Origin: a bacterium
Lineage (GTDB): Bacteria > Patescibacteriota > Andersenbacteria > UBA10190
NCBI GenBank assembly: GCA_002686445.1
Contig: NZCO01000052.1
Coordinates: 1-13,576 of the forward strand
Direction of reading: 5' to 3'
Length of the DNA: 13,576 nt
Positions within the stretch are counted from its first letter, which is position 1; each line of letters starts with the position of its first letter. Positions 6,500 through 12,568 of this stretch are shown piece after piece. The notes under the pieces were generated by a model, which had not been told where the DNA came from, did not search any database, and saw only the letters and a list, made by a program, of their open reading frames with translations. The translations under genes and the position numbers were made by a program.

Positions 6500-6952
6500 C
6501 TACTGCGTGATGCCTAAACCCTCTAGCCAACCCCGCCACTGTCCCGCCGAATCAGTCTCATCCTGCCATAGAGCCCAGGCTTCTTGGGGAGTAATGATAC
6601 GCACATCGTCTACTTCACCAACGTCGAGCAGATGGCGGTCTCTGGTCACCACGTGTGTCGCCTTGCCGCCGACCGCGGCTGCAATAAACTTCCGGTCGTC
6701 TAGATCATCTATTTGTACATCCACGTGAGCTGGAGTCACTTCCTCGGCGGTCGCTATAAATTCCGTGACCTGGTCCTTATACTCAGGATCATCAATTAGC
6801 CGACGCAGGATTTTGTGATACTCCCGCGTCACTGCGGGGGTGATAAGAGCAGTCAGCTTGCCATCACGAGCGGCGGCCAGCAAGCGAGCTTGCATACTGT
6901 GGGTATCAGAAAAACCGTCTATTAAAACATTAGTGTCGAAGACCACACGCAT
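6500..6952 (-). CDS. PIN-domain ribonuclease-like protein (PIN_3 / COG1569 type)
   Basis: PIN domains are metal-dependent RNases, most often the toxin of a toxin-antitoxin pair. The 150-residue protein keeps the acidic residues: Asp6 in VFDTNVLIDG, Glu44 in TREYHKIL, Asp85/86 in DDRKFIAAA and Asp105 in TRDRHLLD. About 35 residues beyond the fold end form a Trp-rich tail (ALWQD, WRGWLEGL). No small antitoxin gene is seen next to it: the neighbours are lexA, divergent and 169 bases away, and the transglycosylase, four bases downstream. TACACT lies 7 bases before the ATG, which suggests a leaderless message; an AGAGG also lies there but is only 2 bases from the ATG, too close for normal pairing. 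Confidence 0.87.
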   Translation of the reverse strand: MRVVFDTNVLIDGFSDTHSMQARLLAAARDGKLTALITPAVTREYHKILRRLIDDPEYKDQVTEFIATAEEVTPAHVDVQIDDLDDRKFIAAAVGGKATHVVTRDRHLLDVGEVDDVRIITPQEAWALWQDETDSAGQWRGWLEGLGITQ

Positions 6953-7044
6953 GTCCTCTAGTGTAGCTCTGTTTCAGCAATAGGCTAAGGGCTTGCCTGA
7001 GCCGGAAGCTCATTTCTACGAGGAAGAAGCTGTGGACAACTACA

Positions 7045-7073
7045 CTGACGTGTGGCCTAGTGTCAGTTATTAT
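7045..7073 (+). promoter_or_regulatory. lexA promoter
   Basis: CTGACG (7045-7050), 17-base spacer, TATTAT (7068-7073). The start near 7080 falls inside the palindromic operator. An inverted repeat ACTGAC/GTCAGT (7044-7049, 7062-7067) covers the -35 and spacer. Confidence 0.5.
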
Positions 7074-7078
7074 AAGTT

Positions 7079-7092
7079 TGTTCGTACGAACA
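7079..7092 (+). promoter_or_regulatory. Probable LexA operator (SOS box)
   Basis: TGTTCGTACGAACA is a perfect 14-bp palindrome placed at the predicted transcription start of lexA, 29 bases before its ATG. It has GTTC and GAAC half-sites as in Gram-positive SOS boxes, but in the order GTTC-N4-GAAC rather than GAAC-N4-GTTC. Autorepression is the natural reading. No second copy was found in the window by eye. Confidence 0.65.
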
Positions 7093-7121
7093 CTTTTAGA
7101 TCTAATTGCTAGTGTTGTTCT

Positions 7122-7730
7122 ATGGGTTATAGCGACTTAACCAAGCGACAAAGTATCACCCTCGACTATATCCGAGAGTTTTTGGCCAAGCATAATTATG
7201 CTCCAAGCTATCGAGACATCATGAAAGGAACCGGGATCAAATCTCCGGCCACTGCTTACAACCATGTACAGGCGCTGCGTGATAAGGGATATCTTTCACT
7301 CACCGACGGCCAGATGCGGTCAGTCGAGCTGACTGAGAAATCAAACATGTTCACGCGCGGTATTGAATTACCACTGGTCGGAACGATTGCCGCTGGAGAA
7401 CCCATCGAAGCTATTGAAAATAACGAAAGTATCTCGGTACCGCTTGAGCTACTGCCAAACCTCAACTGCTACGTGTTGCAGGTCAAAGGTGAGTCGATGA
7501 TCGAAGACGGCATACTTGATGGCGACTTCGTCATCGTTGAACGCAGCTTCTACCCGGAAAATGGAGACACTGTAGTAGCGCTACTCGATAATGAAAACGC
7601 TACGCTCAAACGATACTACCGAGAAAAGACACGCATTCGCTTGCAGCCAGCCAACAAAGCAATGAAGCCTCTGTACACTCGTAACCCCGTCATCCAGGGA
7701 ATTGTGCGCGGTGTGTTGCGTCGGTACTAG
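7122..7730 (+). CDS. lexA: SOS response repressor LexA
   Basis: LexA represses DNA-damage genes and cuts itself when RecA filaments form. The 202-residue protein has an N-terminal winged helix (about 5-65, with YAPSYRDIMKGTGIKSPATA as the DNA-reading region) and a C-terminal S24 peptidase domain. The cleavage bond is Ala91-Gly92 in GTIAAGEP; the catalytic Ser125 lies in KGESMIEDGI and Lys163 in ATLKRYY. All active parts are present, so self-cleavage should work. No Shine-Dalgarno precedes the ATG. It converges with rmuC, the stop codons sharing CTAG at 7727-7730, with no terminator between them. Confidence 0.97.
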   Translation: MGYSDLTKRQSITLDYIREFLAKHNYAPSYRDIMKGTGIKSPATAYNHVQALRDKGYLSLTDGQMRSVELTEKSNMFTRGIELPLVGTIAAGEPIEAIENNESISVPLELLPNLNCYVLQVKGESMIEDGILDGDFVIVERSFYPENGDTVVALLDNENATLKRYYREKTRIRLQPANKAMKPLYTRNPVIQGIVRGVLRRY

Positions 7731-8821
7731 GACTGTTCCGGTACGACTTCGGCTTCCTCGCTCGCCTCTTGCACCTCAGCAACGGCACCAGTAGTCAGTG
7801 GCACGTTGCCATCCTCAATCTGGCCTAAGCGACCTTCAAACTTATCAAGTCGTCGTGTTGATTCATCGAATTTATTTTTGGCATTCATCAAGTGCTTGCC
7901 CACGACAGTAAAGTCGTCGTTAAAGCGATGAAAGTCTTTTCTGACTTGAGACAGGTGCTGCAAAATTTGCTTGGCTTGTTGTTCGATCTTCATACCACGC
8001 AACCCAACCAGCACTGTCTGCAAGTAAGCCACGAAACTATTAGGTGAGACCGGCACCACCTTGTGCTCAAGGCAATAATCCCATAGCCCCGCTTCTTTGC
8101 CACTACTTCGCACCATTGTTTCGTAATAGACGCCCTCAACAGGGATGTACATGAACGCATAGTCCAGCGTGTTGTCTTGCGGCGAGATGTATTTCTTGCT
8201 GATATCCGTAATGTGCTTCTTTATGTCGCGCACCACCGCTGAGCGTAACGCTTTCTTTTTTTCCTTATCGACTTCGTTGGCATATGTCTCGTAGGCGGGC
8301 AATGGAAACTTGGCGTCGATGGCAACGATGTAGTCATCTTGTAATTTAATCACCGCATCCGCTATTTCAGTTGACGAGGGCAACGTATACTGCGTCGCGT
8401 AGCGATCAGCGGGCAATACTTCTCCTAGTAAATTGTAGAGTAAGACCTCACCAAAGCTGCCTCGTACCTTAGGGTTCTTGAGCAACTGCTGAAAACTATT
8501 TATTTCACTCGTCGTGTCTTTCAAATCACTCGTTGTCGCCTGCAGTTTCGACAACTGCGTCGTCACCTCTCTAACTGTGCGCTCAGTGCTACTGACCCGA
8601 TCGGCGAGGAATGACTTGGATTCATTTGTTGCCTTTACTCCCTCGCGTAGGCGCGCATCAACCTGTTCAGTCACCTTGTCTAGCCGATCCGTCACCTGCC
8701 GTTGCAGCTCAGCCAGTAAGGCTGCCTGGTCTCCCCCACCGCCCTGGCGTCGCGCTAGCCACCATACCACTCCGGCCCCACCGGCAATTCCTACTATTAA
8801 TAAAAGTATCTCTTGAGTCAT
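7727..8821 (-). CDS. rmuC: DNA recombination protein RmuC
   Basis: RmuC-family proteins limit rearrangements at inverted repeats and have a predicted nuclease-like core. The 364-residue product starts with a membrane segment (about 3-23), then a long coiled coil (about 35-115), then the RmuC core: KNPKVRGSFGEVLLYNLL, AIDAKFPLPAYE and YAFMYIPVEGVYYE. The C-terminus is a second helical part with an acidic tail. I chose ATG 8821 because the membrane anchor then sits at the N-terminus as in the family; an extension to 8917 would run through the divergent promoter region. TATACT lies 6 bases before the ATG and there is no Shine-Dalgarno, so the message may be leaderless. Confidence 0.93.
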   Translation of the reverse strand: MTQEILLLIVGIAGGAGVVWWLARRQGGGGDQAALLAELQRQVTDRLDKVTEQVDARLREGVKATNESKSFLADRVSSTERTVREVTTQLSKLQATTSDLKDTTSEINSFQQLLKNPKVRGSFGEVLLYNLLGEVLPADRYATQYTLPSSTEIADAVIKLQDDYIVAIDAKFPLPAYETYANEVDKEKKKALRSAVVRDIKKHITDISKKYISPQDNTLDYAFMYIPVEGVYYETMVRSSGKEAGLWDYCLEHKVVPVSPNSFVAYLQTVLVGLRGMKIEQQAKQILQHLSQVRKDFHRFNDDFTVVGKHLMNAKNKFDESTRRLDKFEGRLGQIEDGNVPLTTGAVAEVQEASEEAEVVPEQS

Positions 8822-8827
8822 CACGAA

Positions 8828-8833
8828 AGTATA
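8828..8833 (-). promoter_or_regulatory. -10 hexamer of a possibly leaderless rmuC message
   Basis: Minus-strand TATACT ends 6 bases before the rmuC ATG. No good -35 is present at 16-18 bases, so confidence is limited. Confidence 0.35.
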
Positions 8834-8863
8834 CCGGAATGCGCCGTCCAGCACAGCTTGGAC

Positions 8864-8892
8864 TTGACCGTCGAGTACTTCCGTACTATAAA
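8864..8892 (+). promoter_or_regulatory. Promoter of the 2-TM protein gene
   Basis: TTGACC (8864-8869), 17-base spacer, TATAAA (8887-8892); predicted start near 8899. It shares the 115-base gap with the divergent rmuC start. Confidence 0.65.
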
Positions 8893-8936
8893 TTGGCCAA
8901 CGTAGCTCATTCAACAAAACAGAAGGAACAGGAAAA

Positions 8937-9437
8937 ATGAGAGTAAGTGACTATCGCTTCCAGATCTCCGAACTACAATTTCATGCAGAAACTAGGATTA
9001 ACTACCTGCGACGCCGAGTACTATTGTCCCGCATCAAATGCACACTGCAAGTGGTGTACTTCCTCGGCAGCGCCGGTGCAATCCTCTTCCTGCCGACGAA
9101 CATTGCGGGCATTACACTAAACCCCACCCTAGTCGCTCTTCCCATAATCATGTTGGCGATGATGCAACTCTTGCTGCCTATTACACTGCCCCATCATCTC
9201 ACTGCACAATATAAACTTTGGTTGAACATTTATGTGGAATTCGAGCTATTCCGTGATGTGCTCAGGCGTACCGATAGCACAGACATCGCACCGCCGGAAC
9301 TATCCTGCTGGTTTTCTACGATAGAGACTTTCGCAAATACACTTACGAACGGTGATCGGGTCACCAAGGCACAACTCATGCACACCGACAATTACCTCGG
9401 AACCCATCGCCCCGCTGTCTTTGCCGACGAATTCTAG
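8937..9437 (+). CDS. Two-TM protein of unknown function (SLATT-like topology)
   Basis: The 166-residue product has an amphipathic basic N-terminal helix (1-35, with RINYLRRRVLLSR), two membrane segments (about 37-58 and 64-84), then a cytoplasmic helical region (HLTAQYKLWLNIYVEFELFR) and a soluble tail of about 60 residues. I do not recognise it by sequence. The order of helix, two close membrane segments and C-terminal helices resembles SLATT effector proteins, which are proposed to form pores in conflict systems, but this is a similarity of layout only. AAGGA and AGGA precede the ATG. It has its own near-consensus promoter and terminator, so it is a complete single-gene cassette between minus-strand neighbours. 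No nucleotide-sensor or synthase partner is adjacent. Confidence 0.8.
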   Translation: MRVSDYRFQISELQFHAETRINYLRRRVLLSRIKCTLQVVYFLGSAGAILFLPTNIAGITLNPTLVALPIIMLAMMQLLLPITLPHHLTAQYKLWLNIYVEFELFRDVLRRTDSTDIAPPELSCWFSTIETFANTLTNGDRVTKAQLMHTDNYLGTHRPAVFADEF

Positions 9438-9459
9438 CCGACCGCTGGTCGGTTTTTTT
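9438..9459 (+). terminator. Terminator of the 2-TM protein gene
   Basis: Stem CCGACC/GGTCGG (9438-9443, 9447-9452), loop GCT, then seven T (9453-9459). The hairpin begins right after the stop codon, and the T-tract overlaps the stop (9458-9460) of the minus-strand gene. Confidence 0.85.
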
Positions 9460-11008
9460 ATGCAATTTCTTCGCGTCGCTCGCGGACGAAACTGAACCAC
9501 TCCTCAGTCACATCAATCAAGATCTTGAATGGCGCCTCGAGTACTCGGTCCATGAAGAAGAGGGCCACGTTCAGTTCCTGAATATGCACTGCTAGCCAAC
9601 GTCCAAACTCCAACACTGGTAGCGTCAAAAATCCAAACAGCGTCGCAATAGCGCCTGAGTGAGCGGGTAGGATAATCATCTCAGACATCGAGCGACGAAT
9701 GCGGAAGGCCAAGAACGTGACTAGGCCCAGGAACATGACGAACATGAACATGGCCACCAACGAGAAGCCAATGACCTCGAGTAGAGAGAATAATCCCCAG
9801 AAGAGGAACAAGAAGAGTAACACATATATGATGGCGAACCCCGTCCAGGTTACAGCACCGTATTGGCGCGTTGGACGTAGCACAATCGTCGGTAGGGCTA
9901 TTTCACCTTCGACAACCTTGTCTAAGTCCTCAACGATGCGGTCGGTGTTTTTACTGCCAGGCAAACGAACGGTTGTGGCTAGGAAGAAGAGGAGCAAGGG
10001 ATGAAATAGAATATTGGTAGTAAGGGCCAGAGCGTGAAACTCCTGTAACAAAAAGACTTCGTAGGGCAGCTCGATCAATAGGGCCAGTATCGTTTTGGTG
10101 AAGAACAGAAACAGGATGCTATTCCAGGCGCGCTTGTTCATCCGCCCCCGCATCTTGCCCAGCTTTTCAGTCGTGGCGCTCCGTGCCAGCGACTCAAGCT
10201 GGTCCTTGTCGCTTAAGGCCTCCTTGGTTTCTGGGTCCGTCATCATCTGGCGCAAAACGCGATACGGGACAGCGGCGGGCTTGAGCAATCGTGCCAGGCG
10301 GTCACGGCTGGGATGATGAATCGCCTCTTCCATCGAGGTGAAGAATTGCGGCAGCTCCTTGGCAATCTTCTGAGCATCGACTTCTGCAAACGAATCGCCG
10401 TCCCAAGCTCGAAACTGTCGCCGGAAGTAATGGTAGGTGAGCTCAAAGTCATCGGCCTGGAAGAGCGCACGGTGACAAGCCAAGAAGAGCTGCACCGGTC
10501 GCTTGTCTTCGGCCACTATGTTTTCCACCCATTCCACGCGACGATAGCTGTCCTGATACATTATTTCCACCAGCGCCTCGTCTTTCACCCGCGGAAAGCA
10601 ATCCCGATCTATGACGACCGCCACTACGCGGAGAAACCACTCATGCAACTCAGGCGACAGTGAGCTTAATATCAATTCTGTCCGGACCAGACGGCTGGCA
10701 ATATGCTCGGCAAATCGCTTACTGACCGGCTGGATATAGTTGCCGCGCATCAACTCCTGCAGTAATTGCTCCGCAGTTACCTGCGCTGGCCGCCCCTCTG
10801 GCAAGCGCCGCTCGAGAATGCGGTAGATAGCATTACGCCGTAAGATATCTTCTTCGTCGGGCTCTAATGTATTGCGGAACCGCTCATACGCAAAAGCGAT
10901 GCGCTTAGTAGCGGCCGAAACGTCAATCACCTCATCATCCGGACCGACTTCAGTCAGCGGTGGCGGTAAAACGTCCCACAGGTCTTTAATTGCTTCACGG
11001 GGTTCCAT
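9458..11008 (-). CDS. Large multi-TM protein of unknown function
   Basis: The 516-residue protein (from ATG 11008) has a soluble helical N-terminal half of about 285 residues and a C-terminal membrane part with about six segments (roughly residues 295-320, 326-347, 382-402, 403-434 as one or two, 450-470), then a short charged tail ending in FVRERREEIA. The stretch IAFAYERFRNTLEPDEEDIL near residue 36 is distinctive, and I recall similar unnamed proteins in Patescibacteria. No enzyme motif is visible. AAGGGA lies 9 bases before ATG 11008; a longer TTG start at 11053 has no spaced binding site. The gene is divergent from ribE with a 64-base gap. Function unknown; a membrane-linked scaffold or transporter is possible but unsupported. 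Confidence 0.85.
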   Translation of the reverse strand: MEPREAIKDLWDVLPPPLTEVGPDDEVIDVSAATKRIAFAYERFRNTLEPDEEDILRRNAIYRILERRLPEGRPAQVTAEQLLQELMRGNYIQPVSKRFAEHIASRLVRTELILSSLSPELHEWFLRVVAVVIDRDCFPRVKDEALVEIMYQDSYRRVEWVENIVAEDKRPVQLFLACHRALFQADDFELTYHYFRRQFRAWDGDSFAEVDAQKIAKELPQFFTSMEEAIHHPSRDRLARLLKPAAVPYRVLRQMMTDPETKEALSDKDQLESLARSATTEKLGKMRGRMNKRAWNSILFLFFTKTILALLIELPYEVFLLQEFHALALTTNILFHPLLLFFLATTVRLPGSKNTDRIVEDLDKVVEGEIALPTIVLRPTRQYGAVTWTGFAIIYVLLFLFLFWGLFSLLEVIGFSLVAMFMFVMFLGLVTFLAFRIRRSMSEMIILPAHSGAIATLFGFLTLPVLEFGRWLAVHIQELNVALFFMDRVLEAPFKILIDVTEEWFSFVRERREEIA

Positions 11009-11058
11009 ACGTACGTATCCCTTAGGATACTTGGGTTGCGCCTCCCACCACAACCTCC

Positions 11059-11064
11059 TATGGT
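11059..11064 (+). promoter_or_regulatory. -10-like hexamer before ribE
   Basis: TATGGT lies 8 bases before the ribE ATG, with TTGCGC 17 bases upstream (11036-11041). The match is modest. There is no Shine-Dalgarno before the ATG, so a leaderless message is likely. Confidence 0.35.
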
Positions 11065-11072
11065 GCCATTAT

Positions 11073-11660
11073 ATGTTTACCGGCATCATTCGACATCTTG
11101 GCACGGTCACTGACCTCGCCACCAAGGAAGACGGCACCTACCTGACTATTAAAACAAGCCTGGCCAGCGATGTGGCTGAAGGTGATAGCGTGGCTGTTAA
11201 TGGCACCTGCCTCACCGTTTTGCAGCACACGGCTAACGCAATCGACTTTCGCCTGATGCAAGAGACGCTTGATAAGACGAGCCTGGGGCAAGCGACGAAG
11301 GACAGTGTCCTCAATCTCGAGCGCCCGGTCGCAGCCGGTGAGCACTTTGATGGGCACTTCGTATTAGGGCACGTGGACGGCGTAGCTGAAGTGACGGCTA
11401 TTACTGCCGCTGGCGACGACCGCATTTTTACGCTCAAGCCTGCCCCCGGCACGCTGCGTTACTTCATTCCGAAAGGCTCCGTGTCGCTCGATGGCATCAG
11501 CCTCACCGTTGTCGACGTAACTGATGAAACATTTACGGTCTCGATGATGCCGTACACCCTCGAACACACTAACTTTGGCAGCGTCCAGGTTGGGTATCGG
11601 GCAAACGTCGAGATAGATATGATTGCGAAACATGTCGAGCGACTTGTGGCTGCACGGTAA
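11073..11660 (+). CDS. ribE: Riboflavin synthase, alpha chain
   Basis: The enzyme transfers a four-carbon unit between two 6,7-dimethyl-8-ribityllumazine molecules to make riboflavin. The 195-residue product has the two tandem lumazine-binding domains: the first starts MFTGIIRHLGTV with VNGTCLTV near 42 and ETLDKTSLG near 64; the linker NLERP...DGHFVLGHVDG begins the second, which ends MMPYTLEHTNF...VEIDMIAKHVERL. Typical changes are small (GGH to DGH, HTL to YTL). The ATG at 11073 is set by the family N-terminus. The riboflavin kinase gene overlaps its end by 29 bases. No ribD, ribBA or ribH is in the window. Confidence 0.95.
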   Translation: MFTGIIRHLGTVTDLATKEDGTYLTIKTSLASDVAEGDSVAVNGTCLTVLQHTANAIDFRLMQETLDKTSLGQATKDSVLNLERPVAAGEHFDGHFVLGHVDGVAEVTAITAAGDDRIFTLKPAPGTLRYFIPKGSVSLDGISLTVVDVTDETFTVSMMPYTLEHTNFGSVQVGYRANVEIDMIAKHVERLVAAR

Positions 11661-12015
11661 GGTTGTCCGCGGGGCCGGACGCGGACGCGAGCTTGGCTGG
11701 CCAACTGCCAACCTTGAGCTTGCTACTCCGTCGCTACAACCAGACGAGGGCGTTTATGCTGCGTGGGCGCGCGTTGATAATGGCGATCGCCTACCGGCAG
11801 CAGTTCATGTGGGGCCTGCACCTACCGTCAATCGAACCAAATCAATCTTTGAAGTACACCTGATCAACTTCCCTGATCGAGACCTCTACGAGATGGAGTT
11901 CGAAGTACAGATCGTGGAGCGGATTCGCGACGTTGAGAAGTTTGATTCCCTATCCGATTTAACTGACGCCATCGCCAACGACTGCCAAGTCGCCCTAAAG
12001 CTACTACAGTCGTAG
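11632..12015 (+). CDS. ribF: Stand-alone riboflavin kinase (RibF C-terminal type)
   Basis: Riboflavin kinase phosphorylates riboflavin with ATP to FMN. In most bacteria the domain is the C-terminal half of bifunctional RibF; here the FAD-synthetase half is absent, and the 127-residue protein begins within a few residues of the kinase fold. Seen motifs are GKVVRGAGRGRELGWPTANL (9-28, with the Mg-ATP-binding PTAN at 24-27), PDEGVYAAW, the catalytic Glu74 in FEVHLINF, and RIRDVEKFDSLSDL. The usual DLYG is DLYE. ATG 11632 overlaps ribE by 29 bases in another frame, so the two are translated from one message; a later in-frame TTG (11644) is possible. FAD synthesis would need a separate enzyme elsewhere. 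Confidence 0.9.
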   Translation: MSSDLWLHGKVVRGAGRGRELGWPTANLELATPSLQPDEGVYAAWARVDNGDRLPAAVHVGPAPTVNRTKSIFEVHLINFPDRDLYEMEFEVQIVERIRDVEKFDSLSDLTDAIANDCQVALKLLQS

Positions 12016-12036
12016 TCTTGTGATCATCTAGCGCGG

Positions 12037-12064
12037 TTGACATTATCATCAGTTATGATATAGT
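12037..12064 (+). promoter_or_regulatory. Promoter of the aspartate-tail protein gene
   Basis: A consensus TTGACA (12037-12042), 16-base spacer, TATAGT (12059-12064). The start near 12071 gives a leader of about 63 bases ending in the strongest Shine-Dalgarno in the window (AAGGAG, 7 bases before the ATG). Confidence 0.7.
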
Positions 12065-12133
12065 CCCTAGCTACCGCAATATCGTGTTGCGCGCTTAGGA
12101 AGCACACTGAACAGTTGAAAAAGGAGAACGACG

Positions 12134-12484
12134 ATGAAAGCTATCGAAAAGTCTTGGGGTGATGTTGCCTTTGATGTACGTCAATCTGTCGTTGACGAGA
12201 TGGACAACCACGAAGACGGACGCGGTAATGGCGCCTATGGAAATGAAACAAACACCGCAATTTGCGCCATGAACGGCCTGGCAGCACAACAACATTGCCC
12301 GGCCGGGTTCGCCAAGCTAGCCAACGCCGATGTCCTTATCGCGGACGGTGCCTGGGGCGGCGCAGCAGCTGCTGCACTCGCCGAGCTGGTCAGCCTGTCT
12401 TTGGATGAATTCGATCCTGACGCCCCAGCCGATGATGATGATGATGACAACGACGATGATGATGACGGCGACAAGGACACCTAG
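12134..12484 (+). CDS. Unknown protein with poly-aspartate C-terminal tail
   Basis: I do not recognise this 116-residue protein. Residues 1-70 are a mixed polar region with two cysteines (C44, C55) spaced by ten residues around AMNGLAAQQH. Residues 71-90 are small and hydrophobic (Gly-Ala-rich, then ALAELVSLSL), possibly a packed helix rather than a membrane span. Residues 91-116 are extremely acidic: runs of six and five Asp split by one Asn. No signal peptide is seen, so it should be cytoplasmic. A polyaspartate tail could bind calcium or manganese or mimic nucleic acid. The gene has a consensus promoter, an AAGGAG ribosome binding site and a terminator, so it is probably well expressed. 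The neighbouring manganese-type superoxide dismutase makes metal handling a tempting but untested idea. Confidence 0.82.
   Translation: MKAIEKSWGDVAFDVRQSVVDEMDNHEDGRGNGAYGNETNTAICAMNGLAAQQHCPAGFAKLANADVLIADGAWGGAAAAALAELVSLSLDEFDPDAPADDDDDDNDDDDDGDKDT
12431..12466 (+). repeat. GAT/GAC trinucleotide repeat in the aspartate tail
   Basis: Five GAT, one GAC, one AAC, one GAC, three GAT and one GAC codons follow each other. Slippage in this tract would change the number of Asp residues without breaking the frame. Confidence 0.7.
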
Positions 12485-12522
12485 GCCAACCATGGCACAT
12501 GTCCACGTTCAACAAACCAATA

Positions 12523-12551
12523 ACCCACCGACACTCCGGTGGGTCTTTTTA
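12523..12551 (+). terminator. Terminator of the aspartate-tail gene
   Basis: A perfect 8-bp stem ACCCACCG/CGGTGGGT (12523-12530, 12537-12544) with a 6-base loop is followed by C and five T. sodA ends 18 bases further on the other strand and may use the same hairpin with a poorer T-tract. Confidence 0.82.
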
Positions 12552-12568
12552 TACTTGTAAGTTGTTGC

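Noticed and set aside
8822..8917. 32-residue N-terminal extension of RmuC
   Set aside because: It covers the divergent promoter region and would put the membrane anchor internal, unlike the family.
8611..8940. Plus-strand ORF of 109 codons opposite rmuC
   Set aside because: It lies mostly inside rmuC on the other strand, is Pro/Arg/Leu-rich and has no family features.
12330..12560. Plus-strand ORF with Met/Thr runs inside the aspartate-tail gene
   Set aside because: It is the GAT repeat read in another frame and overlaps a well-signalled gene.
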